This document shows, in pieces, positions 1 through 12,239 of a DNA stretch of 64,000 nucleotides (the stretch's first letter is position 1; every line of letters starts with the position of its first letter). The notes beneath the pieces were generated by a model, which saw only the letters and a program-made list of their open reading frames with translations, was not told where the DNA came from and did no database searches. This stretch comes from Mytilus californianus. Taxonomy: Eukaryota; Mollusca; Bivalvia; Mytilida; Mytilidae. The position numbers and the translations under genes are program-made. The stretch covers positions 135,519,635-135,583,634 of the forward strand of contig NW_026262668.1 in assembly GCF_021869535.1 (NCBI RefSeq), given 5' to 3'.

Positions 1-308
1 GCTAGAAATTGAAAGGGGCATGGAGCCAGTGGAGGGCAGGGCACTTTTTAGGGTTGGGAAAGGGCACTTCTCAATTTTTTGTCTACGCTTCTGTGCGTTT
101 TCATCGTGGCTTTTTATCAGTCACATGTTTACATTGTATATATTACTGTATATGTTGACAATAAAGATTGTATAAGTTGTTGGTGATTATTAATTATATT
201 ATAAAATCTGCAAAACATGATTTAACATTCATTGACATTGTTTGTGACTGTGTAGGAAACAGGCTCAGTAAGTAAATTTTGAATGTCAGTAATATTTTTC
301 AATTTCAG

Positions 309-517
309 GTATTCTTGCTTATAGAGTGTTCCGTAATATGAAGAAGCTGTATATCAAGATCCTTCATGGACTGATACATCTTGGGGCCCTGATTTTTTCT
401 GCTGTTGGTCTAAAGGCAGTATTTGACTCTCACAATCTGGCCAAAAATCCTATACCAAACATGTACAGTCTCCATAGCTGGATGGGCATTATAACTGTTG
501 TGTTGTTTGGACTCCAG
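309..517 (+). CDS. CYB561: CYB561-like exon (third from last)
   Basis: Acceptor TTTCAG ends at 308 and donor GTAAAG starts at 518. The first two bases complete a codon from an upstream exon outside the window. It encodes two hydrophobic helices carrying conserved histidines (KILHGLIH, LHSWMG) and ends at FGLQ in phase 0. Confidence 0.9.
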
Positions 518-1476
518 GTAAAGGACCATTAAAAATGTTTTATGGTTTGGAATCCAGGCAAAAGGAAATATATTGAAATGTTAAATTTTTGTTGAACAAA
601 GTAACAAGTGTGTATGTTGTCTGTATTTTTTTTTTGCTTCTGGAATGTTTAATTTATTTAAGCTTGCCAGTGCAATAAAAAAAAAATAGATGAGTAAAAT
701 AATGGTAGAAAATTTTTCCATATTGACTAGTACAAAATGTAACTAATTCTGAGATAACATTTTTGTACCAATCCTTTAAATTTCTGTGTGTTGATCATAC
801 AATGATGATACATGTATGTAAAATAAAATAAGTATTTTATAAAACTATTAAATGATTCAGCTTTCCATAAGTCAATTTTTATGAATGATTTAAGAAATAA
901 AGCAATCTCAAACAGAATTTTTCTTAACCATCTGTCGTTGACCATACATATCAATGTTGCATTTCTAAACTGTAAATAGAAAATAGGGTCAAAATAAACA
1001 AGGCTAAGCTCACTCAATAATTTCCATAGAATATCTCATAGATAGTTGCAGTTTAAAAGTTCCTTATTTTATATGAACATCCATAGATTCTACATGATAC
1101 ACTGAAAGGCATCTAAAACAATTATTATGAAAGATCCAGTAACATGACTAAGCGATACTTCTCCCTTAATAGGTATAAATTCAATGACAAAGCAAGAACC
1201 AATACAAAATAACTATTCTGTCCTATGGGTTGACAAAAAATACATCAGATGTATTAGGCAAGTAGTTGCTACAAATTACTCGTCCAGTTTTGCATGTAGT
1301 GCAAAAAGTATTGTTTTTACATTTGGTAGTTACATAATTATTTTATGTCCAGTTGCAAATATTTCATGCATATTCAGGATGAATGCAAGAAATCTGTTCA
1401 TTGGTTGATATAATATATAATTAATTCTGTAAATATTTTAACATTGACTCCTGTTTAAACAGGATATTTTGTGCCT

Positions 1477-1515
<39 letters not shown>

Positions 1516-3146
1516 CTATTGAGTCTGAAGTAAAGATTATCTTATCTTATATGGTTTGAGATTTAAGTGGACTTAAGGGGCAAATAATTATGTTAGCCAT
1601 TTACAAACAAGGACATAGGTTAGGTCAGAAACAATTTCTTCAAAAATACAACATAGACAACCCCAGAGATTTGTTGCAATTGTTTTTTTAATATGCAAAT
1701 ATTATTGCATTCCCCCAATAGCTGCTTTGATTTAATTTAAACAGTCAAACTAGATAAATGACTTCATCATGTTTTTACATACTGCACCACCATATATATA
1801 ACACCCATTAATATGGACCTTTTTGTTGGTTTATATTTTCTGCATGAGAGGATTAATACTAATATGTTTATACATTGTATCTAACAAGATGACTATCACC
1901 ATTTATTTATTTATATCACAGTTGCTTAATATTTTTACAATTTAAAAATAGTTAGTTTTGTGAATGGATAATATATAAATATTGTTTTTATTTCAGTGGT
2001 TAAGTGGACTAACATCCTTCCTGTTCCCTGGACTAAGTATGGGTCTGAAGAAACAGTACATGCCTCATCATGTGTTCTGGGGTATTGCTATTCTAACAAT
2101 GGCTGGAGCCACAGCACTCATGGGAATAACAGAAAAAGCTCTCTTCATGATGAAAACATTTCCAGAAAATGGAAGTAAAATACCTGTTTTGTAAGTTTTA
2201 GTGAAATCATTATAGATTAATAGAGCAAAGGTAATCTGTCATTGTACAATGCTTCCAGCACATGATTATGTTATGTCCTGACGGGTTTCTGCCCTTCCTG
2301 AACCTTCTTAAATTCTTCACAAGAAAAATGATGTGGTGGTTGTTTGATACTCCTGGTATACATGGTATAAAAATAAAATTGAGAATGGAAATGGGGAATG
2401 TGTCAAAGAGACAACAACCCGACCATAGAACAGACAACAGCAGAAGGTCACCAACAGGTCTTCAATGCAGCGAGAAATTCCCGGGCCCGGAGGCGTCCTT
2501 CAGCTGGCCCCTAAACAAATATATATACTAGTTCAGTGATAATGAACGCCATACTAAACTCCAAATTGTACACAAGAAACTAAAATTAAAATACAAGACT
2601 AACAAAGGCTAGACTTGGGACAGGCGCAAAAATTATAGTATGTTTGGTTAAACTTAAGCTAAAGATTGCATGTTGAAAATCTCAAATTTAATAACGAGAG
2701 AGAAGGAGTATCATAACATTAGATTGGTACTTAGTAAAACAGCAAATCTCAAAAAGAGTGAAGACACAAAGTACATATAATGTAGAGTACTCACAAGGTG
2801 GTTCAGAGCCTAATTACAACTAATATATAAGTTATGTTTTTCCAGAATTCAGTTTAAAAGTGAAAGCAGAAGTCTGGTTGATAGATAGATATCATTGTTT
2901 ATTTTTACACAATCATAAAGTCCCAATTAACATTTAATTTATAAGGTGTTGATACTATGACAATATAATAACATGACGTTTTTATTTTACAGAGACTATT
3001 CTCACAAACCACCAGAGGGAATTCTAATGAATTGTTTAGGTATCGTGATTGTTACCTTGATAGCATTGGTGATCTACATAGTAACCAGACCCGAGTACAA
3101 ACGTGAGCCGTCACCAGATGAGGAGCATATAGAACTAGTTAACTGA
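309..3146 (+). CDS. CYB561: Cytochrome b561 family protein, 3' three exons (partial gene)
   Basis: Joined coding exons 309-517, 1997-2190 and 2993-3146 (stop TGA 3144-3146). Splice phases agree at both junctions (phase 0, then phase 2) and every intron edge is GT/AG. The product resembles the C-terminal two thirds of cytochrome b561, a diheme transmembrane ascorbate-dependent reductase or ferrireductase of vesicle, endosome or plasma membranes. Visible family marks are an AYRVFR segment, KILHGLIH and LHSWMG in exon one (heme-ligand histidines), PHHVFWG in exon two, and a last membrane helix (GIVIVTLIALVIYIV) followed by a short charged cytosolic tail ending ELVN. The N-terminal helix or helices and the first heme histidine must lie upstream of the window. 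Which paralogue (CYB561, CYBRD1, CYB561A3) cannot be decided here; the symbol is family level. Confidence 0.9.
1478..1511. repeat. (TA)n microsatellite in CYB561 intron
   Basis: Uninterrupted alternating TA run within the first visible intron (518-1996). The rest of that intron is AT-rich and I see no gene in it. The sequence just after the run ends in two TTATC units, which can mark the tail of a retroelement, but there is too little to classify. Confidence 0.85.
1997..2190 (+). CDS. CYB561: CYB561-like exon (second from last)
   Basis: Acceptor TTTCAG ends at 1996 and donor GTAAGT starts at 2191. It encodes the WLSGLTSFLFPGL helix, the PHHVFWG heme-histidine motif and the GITEKALF segment typical of b561 proteins. 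It ends two bases into a codon. Confidence 0.9.
2371..2650 (-). mobile_element. 5'-truncated Naiad (Penelope-like) tail fragment
   Basis: Read on the minus strand, its first ~100 bp match the last ~110 bp of this window (63890-64000: CCTGTCCCAAGTC, then TTAGTCTTGTAT, TTTAGTTTC, TGTGTA.AATTTGGAGTTTAGT). It then continues about 170 bp further to CCATTCTCAATTTTAT. It therefore supplies the 3' end that the Naiad at the right edge would have outside the window. It lies in the CYB561 intron 2191-2992. Confidence 0.7.
2993..3146 (+). CDS. CYB561: CYB561-like terminal coding exon
   Basis: Acceptor TTTTACAG ends at 2992. The first base completes a leucine codon. It encodes DYSHKPPEG, the last transmembrane helix and a tail rich in acidic residues, with stop TGA at 3144-3146. 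Confidence 0.9.
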
Positions 3147-5454
3147 CTGGGGTTGTCTGTCCCTGGATTGGTCATTAGGAAATGTTGTAGGAGGCACTGT
3201 ATATGGCTGCTGTTTGCTTTGATTACTGGATTAATTCTTTTACTTTTGATACAGAATAACTTTGTCTATAAGTTATCTGACAGTGTGTGATGTTACATGC
3301 TTTGGTGCTATAGTAACCTGATCATTAATCTATTTTGCTTATGGCTCACAAAATATAAAAAAAATCTCAAACACATATAAGATAAATAGTTTGCTGTTTA
3401 GGACATCTTGCAACATTTAAAAAATCGATATTAGACATTTCATGTGTAAAAGTACTTATCCTGACAAAACTTGACCTTTATTTTTTTTAACCAAATATGC
3501 AGTTATTATCTTAAAGGTGGCTTTCCTTCATGGATATAAGACTATAAATTTGGTGATTCAGAAGCACTTTTCTGGATTTATCCTCCTCAAGCATACTTAA
3601 CTCAAAATTTTGAAAGTCAAGGATGTATGAATACTTGAATGTGTAAGGGGAGCATATGACCAAATAAGACCTGAATAGCCAAACTCATTAGTTATATAGA
3701 TGATTTGGTTGAAAATAAAAAAAACATTGAATATAGATACATGTTACTGTCACTCTTTATTTCATCCTATCTTGATATAAGGGTCAAATATAGGGTCAAA
3801 CTAGAATATTTTGACTAGAATGAATAATTTTGTATTACACCAATGCATTAATACATTTATATTGAACAAGACTTTTTATCTCAATATGGATTTTAACCAG
3901 GCATGTGGAATAGACATATCATTGATATTAAGCCTTTTTCATGTTAATAGTTTGTAAAGCATTTATGAACATCTTTTGCTTCCTGGTGTTTGACATGAGA
4001 ATTATCGTTATCCCTATAAAACAGTTAATTCTATATAAATATGTATGGTTTATTATGTGGACATGATGTAGATTTTATTCTTTCTCATATACACATTGGT
4101 AGAAATATTCATAATGTCATTATTGATGCCAAATGTATGATGAACTTTAAAGAATGACCAGTCCAGGGGTTTAAATGGTACATTACTATAGATTTGAAAA
4201 TAGAAATCTATTTTTGTTGAGTGTTGTGTAATATATTTTTGTATGTTATAAAGTTTTGTTATATTATCATGATTTTATTTACATAATATTCTATAGAAAT
4301 CTAGTAATGTTTATACCTGTCCAATAACGCACTTCATAATACACAATTACATGATACCCAAATATGTATAAATAGTAAATGTGGTACCAGGTAGATATAA
4401 AATTTAAGGGGGTAAACAGTAGTTGAAAAAAGTATTTCAATTTTTGCAGAGACAGAAATAAATATATAGGAACACTTTATGGTCATGACTGCATGTCAGT
4501 GGTCAATAAATGACTGACAGTGCATTTGTATAACATTTTGAGTAGAACACTTGACCAGTTCCTGTCTTTCATTTCATTCAAGTCATTATCTTTAATTTAC
4601 TTTGTTGATGAATTTTAACTTGACTGTATTGGTAATAGACATTGTTTTAATTACTTGAGGAGCAAAATCTAAAAATTAACTGTCAGATGTTTACATACTT
4701 AACTTTAATGCATCTATTTTCATTCATTCATTATCACATGAGCTGTGACAGCTCTTCCTCATTTCTTGAAGTAAAATTCAGAAAAGAAACAACACACATG
4801 ACCATAGTAAAATTATTTAATATGTTTTTGTTTGATCTTTTTTCGCATCAATATTCTTTGACTTATATATTACTACTGCTTGATTAAAGAGGATATCATA
4901 CAAACATTTTAAGGTCCTTAGCTAGTGTACAACAGACATGAAGAAAAGAATTTATTCTATGATAAAATTGAGAATGGAAATGGGGAATGTGTCAAAGAGA
5001 CAACAACCCGACCATAGAACAGACAACAGCAGAAGGTCACCAACAGGTCTTCAATGTAGCGAGAAATTCCCGCACCCGGAGGCGTCCTTCAGCTGGCCCC
5101 TAAACAAATATATATACTAGTTCAGTGATAATGATAAGATGTTTATTAATAGTCAAAAAGTTGTAAACCTCCAAACAAACTGGTTGCAAATTTTTTGCCA
5201 TTTTAATAAGTCCCTTTTATGTCTGTCCCACCTGAAACTAAAGTTGTGAAAGGTTACACAAAGCATTCCTTTCCAATGTTGATGACTTCATAAACTATTG
5301 TGGATAACTGTATCTAAATTGTATAAAACAGTGTAACAGTGGGAATTTCTATTATTGAAATTCAATAGAAAACACACCTTTCATAAGAATAATTTACAAT
5401 GTGTCCTTCAGTTCTATAAAGTTATGTTGTTATCTACAGTGTGTTATCAATAAA
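3147..5454 (+). other. Probable CYB561 3' UTR / downstream region
   Basis: AT-rich sequence with no credible coding potential after the CYB561 stop. Candidate polyadenylation signals are AATAAA at 5449-5454 and another at 7758-7763. The true 3' end cannot be fixed without transcripts. A Naiad tail fragment lies inside it. Confidence 0.4.
4956..5131 (-). mobile_element. Naiad tail fragment, second copy
   Basis: Nearly identical over about 165 bp to 2371-2535 (same orientation; differences such as GGGCCCG versus GCACCCG). It keeps only the last part of the element's 3' end and stops where the longer copy goes on to the sequence shared with 63890-64000. A severely 5'-truncated copy. Confidence 0.7.
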
Positions 5455-5704
5455 CTTTCATATTGTGCAATATTTCATAGTTCTTTTTCAAGAACTGCCT
5501 CTTTTTGTTTTTCGTATTAGCATGCCTATATTTTATGTAAACACTGTCACTAGTTAGGTAGAAAAGTATACTTTACTATATTACTGTACAATTAGGAGCA
5601 GTGCTATGTGTGTCAGATTAGTAAAACAAATTATATTTCCATCTTATTTTCAAGTAAGAATTAGAAAGGAGTTATTATAAAAGCCAATATTATATATGTA
5701 AATC

Positions 5705-6756
5705 TTTTTTGTCGAGCCTTCGACTTTTGTCGAAAAAGCGAGACATAGCGATCCTACATTCCGTCGGCGGCAGCGTCCACAAATATTCACTCTGTGGTTA
5801 AAGTTTTTGAAATTTTAATAACTTTCTTAAACTATCCTGGATTTCTGCCAAACTTGGACAGAAGCTTGTTTATGATCATAAGATAGTATCCAGAATTAAA
5901 TTTTGTAAAAAAAAAAATCCAGTTTTTCCGTATTTTACTTATAAATGGACATAGTTTTTCTGCCAGGAAACATTACATTCACTCTGTGGTTAAAGTTTTT
6001 AAAATTTTAATAACTTTCTTAAACTATCCTTGATTTCTACCAAACTTGGACAGAAGCTTGTTTATGATCATAAGATAGTATCCAGAATTAAATTTTGTAA
6101 AAAAAAAATCCTGTTTTTTCCGTATTTTACTTATAAATGGACTTAGTTTTTCTGCTAGTTAACATGACATTCACTCTGTGGTTAAAGTTTTTTAAATTTT
6201 AATAACTTTCTTAAACTATCCTGGATTTCTACCAAACTTGGACAGAAGCTTGTTTATGATCATAAGATAGTATCCAGAAGTAAATTTGTAAAAAACAAAA
6301 TTCCATTTTTTCCGTATTTAACTTATAAATGGACTTAGTTTTTCTGCCAGTTAACATGACATTCACTCTGTGGTTAAAGTTTTTAAAATTTTCATAACTT
6401 TCTTAAACTATCCTGGATTTGTACCAAACTTGGTTAGAAGCTTGTTTATGATCAAAAGCTAGTATCTTGAAGGAAATTTTTAAAAATTTTGTACCTGTTT
6501 ATCAGTATTTTACTTATAAATGGACTTAGTTTTTCTTCCAGTTAACATTACATACAGTCTGCAGTTAAAGATTTAAAACATTTATTAGATTCATAAACTA
6601 TCCTGGGTTTTTACCAAATTGGGACAGAAGCTTCTTACAATCAAAAGATTGTATCGAAAGTAATATTGTTATTATTTTTTTTCCTCATTTTTGTTGAGCC
6701 TGCGATTAACAGCAAAAGTAGGCGAGACACTGGGTTCCGCGGAACCCTTACGAATT
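5705..6756 (+). mobile_element. HINE/pearl-like non-autonomous repeat, tandem-core copy
   Basis: Begins after a T run with GTCGAGCCTTCGAC and a TTCGAC/GTCGAA stem. It contains about four ~190-bp monomers (each with 'CACTCTGTGGTTAAAG', 'GACAGAAGCTTGTTTATGAT' and 'TTACTTATAAATGGAC'). It ends with GGCGAGACACTGGGTT and a perfect 16-bp palindrome GGGTTCCGCGGAACCC at 6732-6747. A terminal hairpin plus tandem core fits Helentron-associated elements (HINE) or bivalve 'pearl' elements; this class is inference. An inverted copy is at 51798-53252. Confidence 0.7.
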
Positions 6757-8169
6757 TTTTTTTACTCTGTCCAAAAAACATAGTGATTTTACTGCCAAAT
6801 TAGATAAGTATACTATTCAATTTGAAAATATTAGATTGTTATAAATTAGGTATTTTGCGTATATATTTCTAGCTTTTATTATCACAAACATTCACGGAGA
6901 TGATATAACACATTATCTGTCACACTATTAAATTTGTTTACACAATATTCTACAGTACGAAAAGGTCAGATTCCAATTTTTTTGGGCATGTAGGCTGTAA
7001 ATATGAATATAATTGATGAGTATTTTATGGATGGATTTTTGTGTTTTGTTGAAAGAAAGGATCTCTTTCATGCAATTGCTCCTGTAAAATAGGACCAGAT
7101 TTTAATTATGATTTGTATGAATAGTACTGATACAAATATCTACGATGATAATCAAGATCTAAGGAATTGAACAAACATTTTTGTGGAGGAATCTAAGAGT
7201 TTGCTGATGAGGAGATTGATTTTGAAAATTTATTTTCACTTACAATATAACTTTATTGAAAATTACTGGATAATTTTAGATCTTGAAAAGTTCTTAACAT
7301 TATGCAGCATGAATGTTTATTCCGTCATTTACATATATAATTAAAATCATGATAGTCTACCCAGGCGCTGTATACATTTAAAGGATATAGTATGAAAATT
7401 ATGAATTTTAAAACCTTTCCATATTTTAATGTGCTTTATAAGCCAAAAATAAAAAAATATTTAATATTTTAGAGGCTATGAAATTGTGCAAATGTGATAT
7501 ATTATACATGCATTCATGCACTAGGCAGAGCTTTGATTATTCATGTTACATATTTATAACAATATCATATTTTGTTAATTTATTTTTGGGGTGTTTATTT
7601 GTACTACAGTTAGCTGTGGGTTATTGATTTTTGAGGTAAATCATTCTTTATCAGTTAGGCTCATTACATTAATGTCATTCCACATATTTTTTTAGTTGTT
7701 ACTGTTATTATATTAAAATACTACTGTTGTTATTATATATTGTGATGCATGCATGTCAATAAACTTTAAAAAAGTTCTTAACTCAACTTTTTGTTAGAAT
7801 TTACAGTCTTTGATGAGAATTGCTCGACTGTGATTATTTTCCAGCAATTTTAATGCATCGTTATTTTACATTATTTTGAACTGTGTAAGGTTTTCCACAA
7901 TCAATGAATGAGGAAGTGACATATAAAGAACAAATCAAATGTATTTGGTATCCATTCCACTTGTATATAAGTAGTAAATACGATGGAAAACATCACATTA
8001 CATTAAGAAATCATTGGAACAAGGTGTGTCATTCAAGGTAACACCCCTTTCAATATCATGTCTGCTTTATAAAAAGACTACAATAAGGATAAAAAGATTA
8101 GGTAAATTGTGTTATCAAGAAGATAATGACAGGGTATGTGATAAACTCTAACTTATGCTCAATCAACAA
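6757..8169. other. Intergenic, nothing recognised
   Basis: AT-rich, no coding region or clear repeat seen. An AATAAA at 7758-7763 could serve as a distal polyadenylation signal for CYB561. Confidence 0.4.
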
Positions 8170-9616
8170 ACGATTTATGTCGGCCTTCACCTACAAATTC
8201 TTGTTGAAGTAGTGTTTGGGCATGCACTTCCTGTGTTCTTTTAGATGTATGCCAGCCTTTACCTACTACCTCTTCCTGAAGTAGTTTTTTAGCAAGCACT
8301 GCCTCTGTTCCTTGGGATGTATCCAGGCCTTAACCTACAACTACAACCTCGTCCTAAAGAAGTTTTGTGCAAACACTGCCTCAGTTCCTTATGATGCATA
8401 CAAGCCTTTACCTACAACCCCATGCTACAGTAGTTTTAGGGCAAACATTGCCTCTGTTCCTTTGGATGCATACAAGCCTTTACCTACGACCCCTTGCTAC
8501 AGTAGTTTTAGGGCAAACATTGCCTCTGTTCCTTTGGATGTATGTCATTATTTACTTACAACCTCTTCCTTTAGTAGTAGTTTGAGGGCAAACATTGCCT
8601 CTGTTCCTTGGAATGTATGTCATTATTTACTTACAACCTCTTCCTTTAGTAGTAGTTTGAGGGCAAACATTGCCTCTGTTCCTTGGGATGTATGTCATTA
8701 TTTACTTACAACCTCTTCCTTTTGTAGTAGTTTGAGGGCAAACATTGCCTCTGTTCCTTGGGATTTATGTCATTATTTACTTATAACCTCTTCCTTTAGT
8801 AGTAGTTTGAGGGCAAACATTGCCTCTGTTCCTTGGAATGTATGTCATTATTTACTTACAACCTCTTCCTTTAGTAGTAGTTTGAGGGCAAATATTGCCT
8901 CTTTTCCGGGTGTTGTTTTAAAGCTTTTACCTACAACCTTTTGCTGAAGTTGTTCTGGGTCAAGAATTGTCTATTGTTTGTTAGTCTTAATGTGCAACTT
9001 CTTGCTGAAGTAGTTTGGGGCAAGTACTGTCTTTTATTCATTGGGACATATTGCAGCCTTTACTCACAACATGAAGTTATTCTGCTTTGTTGCAAAGTAG
9101 TTTTGAGACGAGTACTACTGTTCCTTGGGATGTTTTTTATCTACAACTTCGTGCTAAAGTTGTTTTTTTGGGGCATCCACTGTCTGTTCTTTTGGATGTT
9201 TGTCAGCCATTATAAACAACCTTTTGCTGAAGTAGTTATAAAACAATCAATGCCTGTGTAACCGGAATGTATGTCAGCCTTTACAATCAAACTCTTCCGG
9301 AAATAGTTTTTGAGCAAGAATTGACTTAGTTCCTTTGGATGTATGCTAGCTTTTATTACCTAGAACATGTTCCTAAAGTTTTCGGACAAACACTGCCTCT
9401 GTTCCTTTGAATGCATACCAGCCTTTACCTACAACTTCTTGCTGAAATAGTATTGAGCAAGCACGGCATTTGTTCCTTGGGATGTATACCAGCTTTTACC
9501 TACAACATCTAGCTAAGTTAGTATTGGGCAAGCACTGTCTTTGTCTCTTTGGATGCAAGTCAGCCTTTACCTACAACCTCTTGCTGTAAAAACTTCGGGG
9601 CAAGCATTGCTTTTTT
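8170..9616. repeat. 75-bp minisatellite, homogenised centre and diverged edges
   Basis: Units carry GGGCAAACATTGCCTCTGTT and end in 'TTTACTTACAACCTCTTCC'. The spacing of GGGCA is 75 bp in the centre (for example 8586 to 8661). Copies from about 8510 to 8900 are almost identical, while those towards both edges are much more diverged. The array resumes at 10579-10645 after an inserted element. Because 75 is divisible by three, one frame stays open for about 210 codons (8312-8947); I read that as a by-product. Confidence 0.85.
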
Positions 9617-10578
9617 ATACGACCGCAAACATTTTTTTGGGATCGTATAATGGTATGATGTCGTCGTCCGAAGACACATAGGTTTCCGGACAATAACTTT
9701 AGTTTAAGTAAATGGATCTCTATGAAATTTTTTAAAAAGGTTCAATACCACAAAAGGAAGGTTGGGATTGATTTTGGGGATGATGGTCCCAACCGTTTAG
9801 GAATTAGGGGCCCAAAACAAGCATTTTTCTAGTTTCAGGATAATATCTTGTGTATAAGTATTTCGATTGCTCTGAATTGTACCACAATGTTTATTTCTAC
9901 AAGTAGAAGGTTGGGATTCAATTTAGGGGTTATGGGGCCAACAGTTTAGGAATTAAGGGCCAAAAAGGGGCCAAAAACAAGCATTTTTCTAGTTTCCAGA
10001 CAATAACTTGTGTGTAAGTGTATGGATCTCTCTGACATTGTACCACAAGGTTCAATATAACAAAGGGAAGGGTGTGATTGAGTTTGGGGTTAATTGCCCC
10101 AAAATATGTAGGAATAAGGGGCCAAAAAAGGGGCAAAAACAAGCATTTTTCTAGTTTCCAGACAATAACTTGCGTGTAAGTGTATGGATCTCTCTGAAAT
10201 TGTACTACAATGTTCCATACTACAAAGGAAAGGCTGGGATTGAGTTTTGGGGTTATTGCTCCAAGGGGGGTTTCAAAAAGTGTGGGGGGGGGGGATTTTT
10301 TTTCCAATTTTTATAAGGGATTCATATTTTTTTTTCAAAATTTTTCAAATTTCGAATTTTTGAAAAGTTTCAAGAAGAAATCTTCAATTGCACAGTATTG
10401 CGCAATAGTTTGTAAGATCTTTGACCCCATTTATTTTGTGTCAGAAACCTATATTATGTCAAAAATTTGATCACAATCCAAATTCAGACAGTATCAAGCT
10501 TGAATATTGTGTCCAAATTTGCCTAAACTGTTCAGGGTTCGACCTCTGCGGTCGTATCAGGCTGCGCTCAGCGAAGCA
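9617..10578 (+). mobile_element. HINE-like element with subterminal inverted repeat and 3' hairpin
   Basis: TACGACCGCA at 9618-9627 is the perfect inverse of TGCGGTCGTA at 10547-10556. The right copy is followed by a small hairpin (GCTG/CAGC, 10561-10572). Between them are about four ~165-bp tandem units (TTTCCAGACAATAACTTG ... GGGGCCAAAAA). It is inserted in a T run of the 75-bp minisatellite, which continues on the right (10579-10645). T-run insertion, tandem core and terminal hairpin fit a Helentron-associated element. Confidence 0.65.
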
Positions 10579-10645
10579 TTTTTTTCCTTATGATATATAC
10601 CAGCTTTACATAAGCAATTCCTGAAGTAGTTTTAGGGCAAGCACA
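10579..10645. repeat. Right-hand remainder of the 75-bp minisatellite
   Basis: Starts 'CCTTATGATATATACCAGC' and contains 'AAGTAGTTTTAGGGCAAGCA', matching the diverged units left of the inserted element, so it shows the array was split by the insertion. Confidence 0.7.
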
Positions 10646-11204
10646 CTTCTGTTCGTTAGGGCATATTTCATCACAGCATGAACCATGCATATTCTAACCC
10701 ATTTCTAGAAAGAGCTCCACATTGTATTAAGATATTTTTCACATATTATTGAACCATCTATGTGACTTAGTAAAAATAGGGAGGTCAGAGGATTAAAATA
10801 CCGCGGGCAAAATGCATATGAGACAAATAAAAAACAGCAGACACACAATGGTACATACCAGTAAGAACAGATATATGTACACAGCAACCACTCCGGGAAC
10901 TATTTAAAAGGATAGAAAGATAAGTTGTAGAAAACTTATTAGAAATTGATCTAAGAATATTCGGGGTCAGTGGATGCTAGTTCAAAGCCAATTCCAACTA
11001 TCCAATAAACCATATTTTCACACACTAATTTTTTTTTCCAATCGATTAAGACTTCATTAACGTTCTGAGTTCTCAGAAAAGCATGGCCTTGTGCAATGCC
11101 AAAATATAAGTATCGATAGGATGTAGGACCAAAAGTGTACATAATTGTATAGCCGTACATATTTAGTTCTATTTTGATATATTAAAAACAAAATCTATTT
11201 TAGT

Positions 11205-11345
11205 ACCGACGGAGACATGACAGCCTTACAACCTTCAACAATGAGCAAAACCCATACCACAAAGCAAGCTATAAAACACCTCATGAAAAATAATTCAAAC
11301 GAGAAAACCAACGGCCTGATTAATGTACAAAAAATAAACGAAAAC
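11205..11345 (-). repeat. SINE-like family fragment
   Basis: Minus-strand fragment of the family seen at 21340-21748 (shared parts: 'CCTTCAACAATGAGCAAAACCCATAC' region, then 'AACGGCCTGATTAATG'). The rest of 10646-12239 shows no gene or structure that I can support. Confidence 0.55.
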
Positions 11346-12239
11346 CAAATAAGTTAATTTAAAGGATAAACACGTGCACACGGATCGTATGTCTGTCTTA
11401 CCATGCTTGATGATATGGTCATGAAACCAATTTTAAGTTCTATCGGTCAGGTTATATTTTCTGGAATAGATAAGTTTTTGTGTAACTTACAAGTTAGCAA
11501 TAATTGTGTTGTGTAAATTTGTTTCTTGGAAATTATAACAAATAAATTGACGTCATTCAACACTAATCAAGTTATAGATTTTCCAACGTTATATATTTTG
11601 ATGAGTGGATTTGTTCTTGAGGATGTGTGTCGGTCATGCTACCTACTTGGGAGATTTTAAATGAAGAAGTCCAGAATTAAAAAAGTTAGTCTATATATAA
11701 TATGACGGACACAGCGTCATCTTGTATTTTACTGAGAATATTCAAATACTATTTCAATTTTCAGTAGTCCATCCCGTCTAAATAAACGACACCGTCGGAG
11801 TACTAAATACATACATAAATATCTATTTAAGTATTCTGATAAAATTCCGGTGTTTACACGAGTAATTGTCTTCTAGAAATAAAATATTAAATAACATACG
11901 TAGCTTTCTAAAATCATTATGATAACAATATAAATCATGTTAAAAGATTTAAATGGTTTATCATCTGTTTTATATACTGACCCTTCGTTAATCAGTTCGG
12001 ATATTTTTAAATTCTAAAAATCAACAAACAAAAATCCAAATCAAAAATAAAATAACAGATTTATAAATGATTTAATCAAAGTAGATTGTGGGTTGTGTGT
12101 CAGTTAGAAACGAAACGTGGTAATCAATGACAGGAAAAGTAAAAAAAAAAAAGCACGAACATGGCAAATAAATAAAGACCCATATGATAAACAAAACGAC
12201 GAGGTGATCAATGAAAGGACAAGTAACAAAACCACGACA

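Noticed and set aside
326..532. Short protein starting at the ATG in the first CYB561 exon
   Set aside because: The codons before it are in frame with an acceptor at 308 and encode the conserved AYRVFR segment; it is an internal exon, and the end past 517 is intron.
8312..8947. 211-codon open frame as a real gene
   Set aside because: It is exactly co-extensive with a 75-bp minisatellite; a unit divisible by three keeps a frame open by default, and the product has no signal, domain or splice context.
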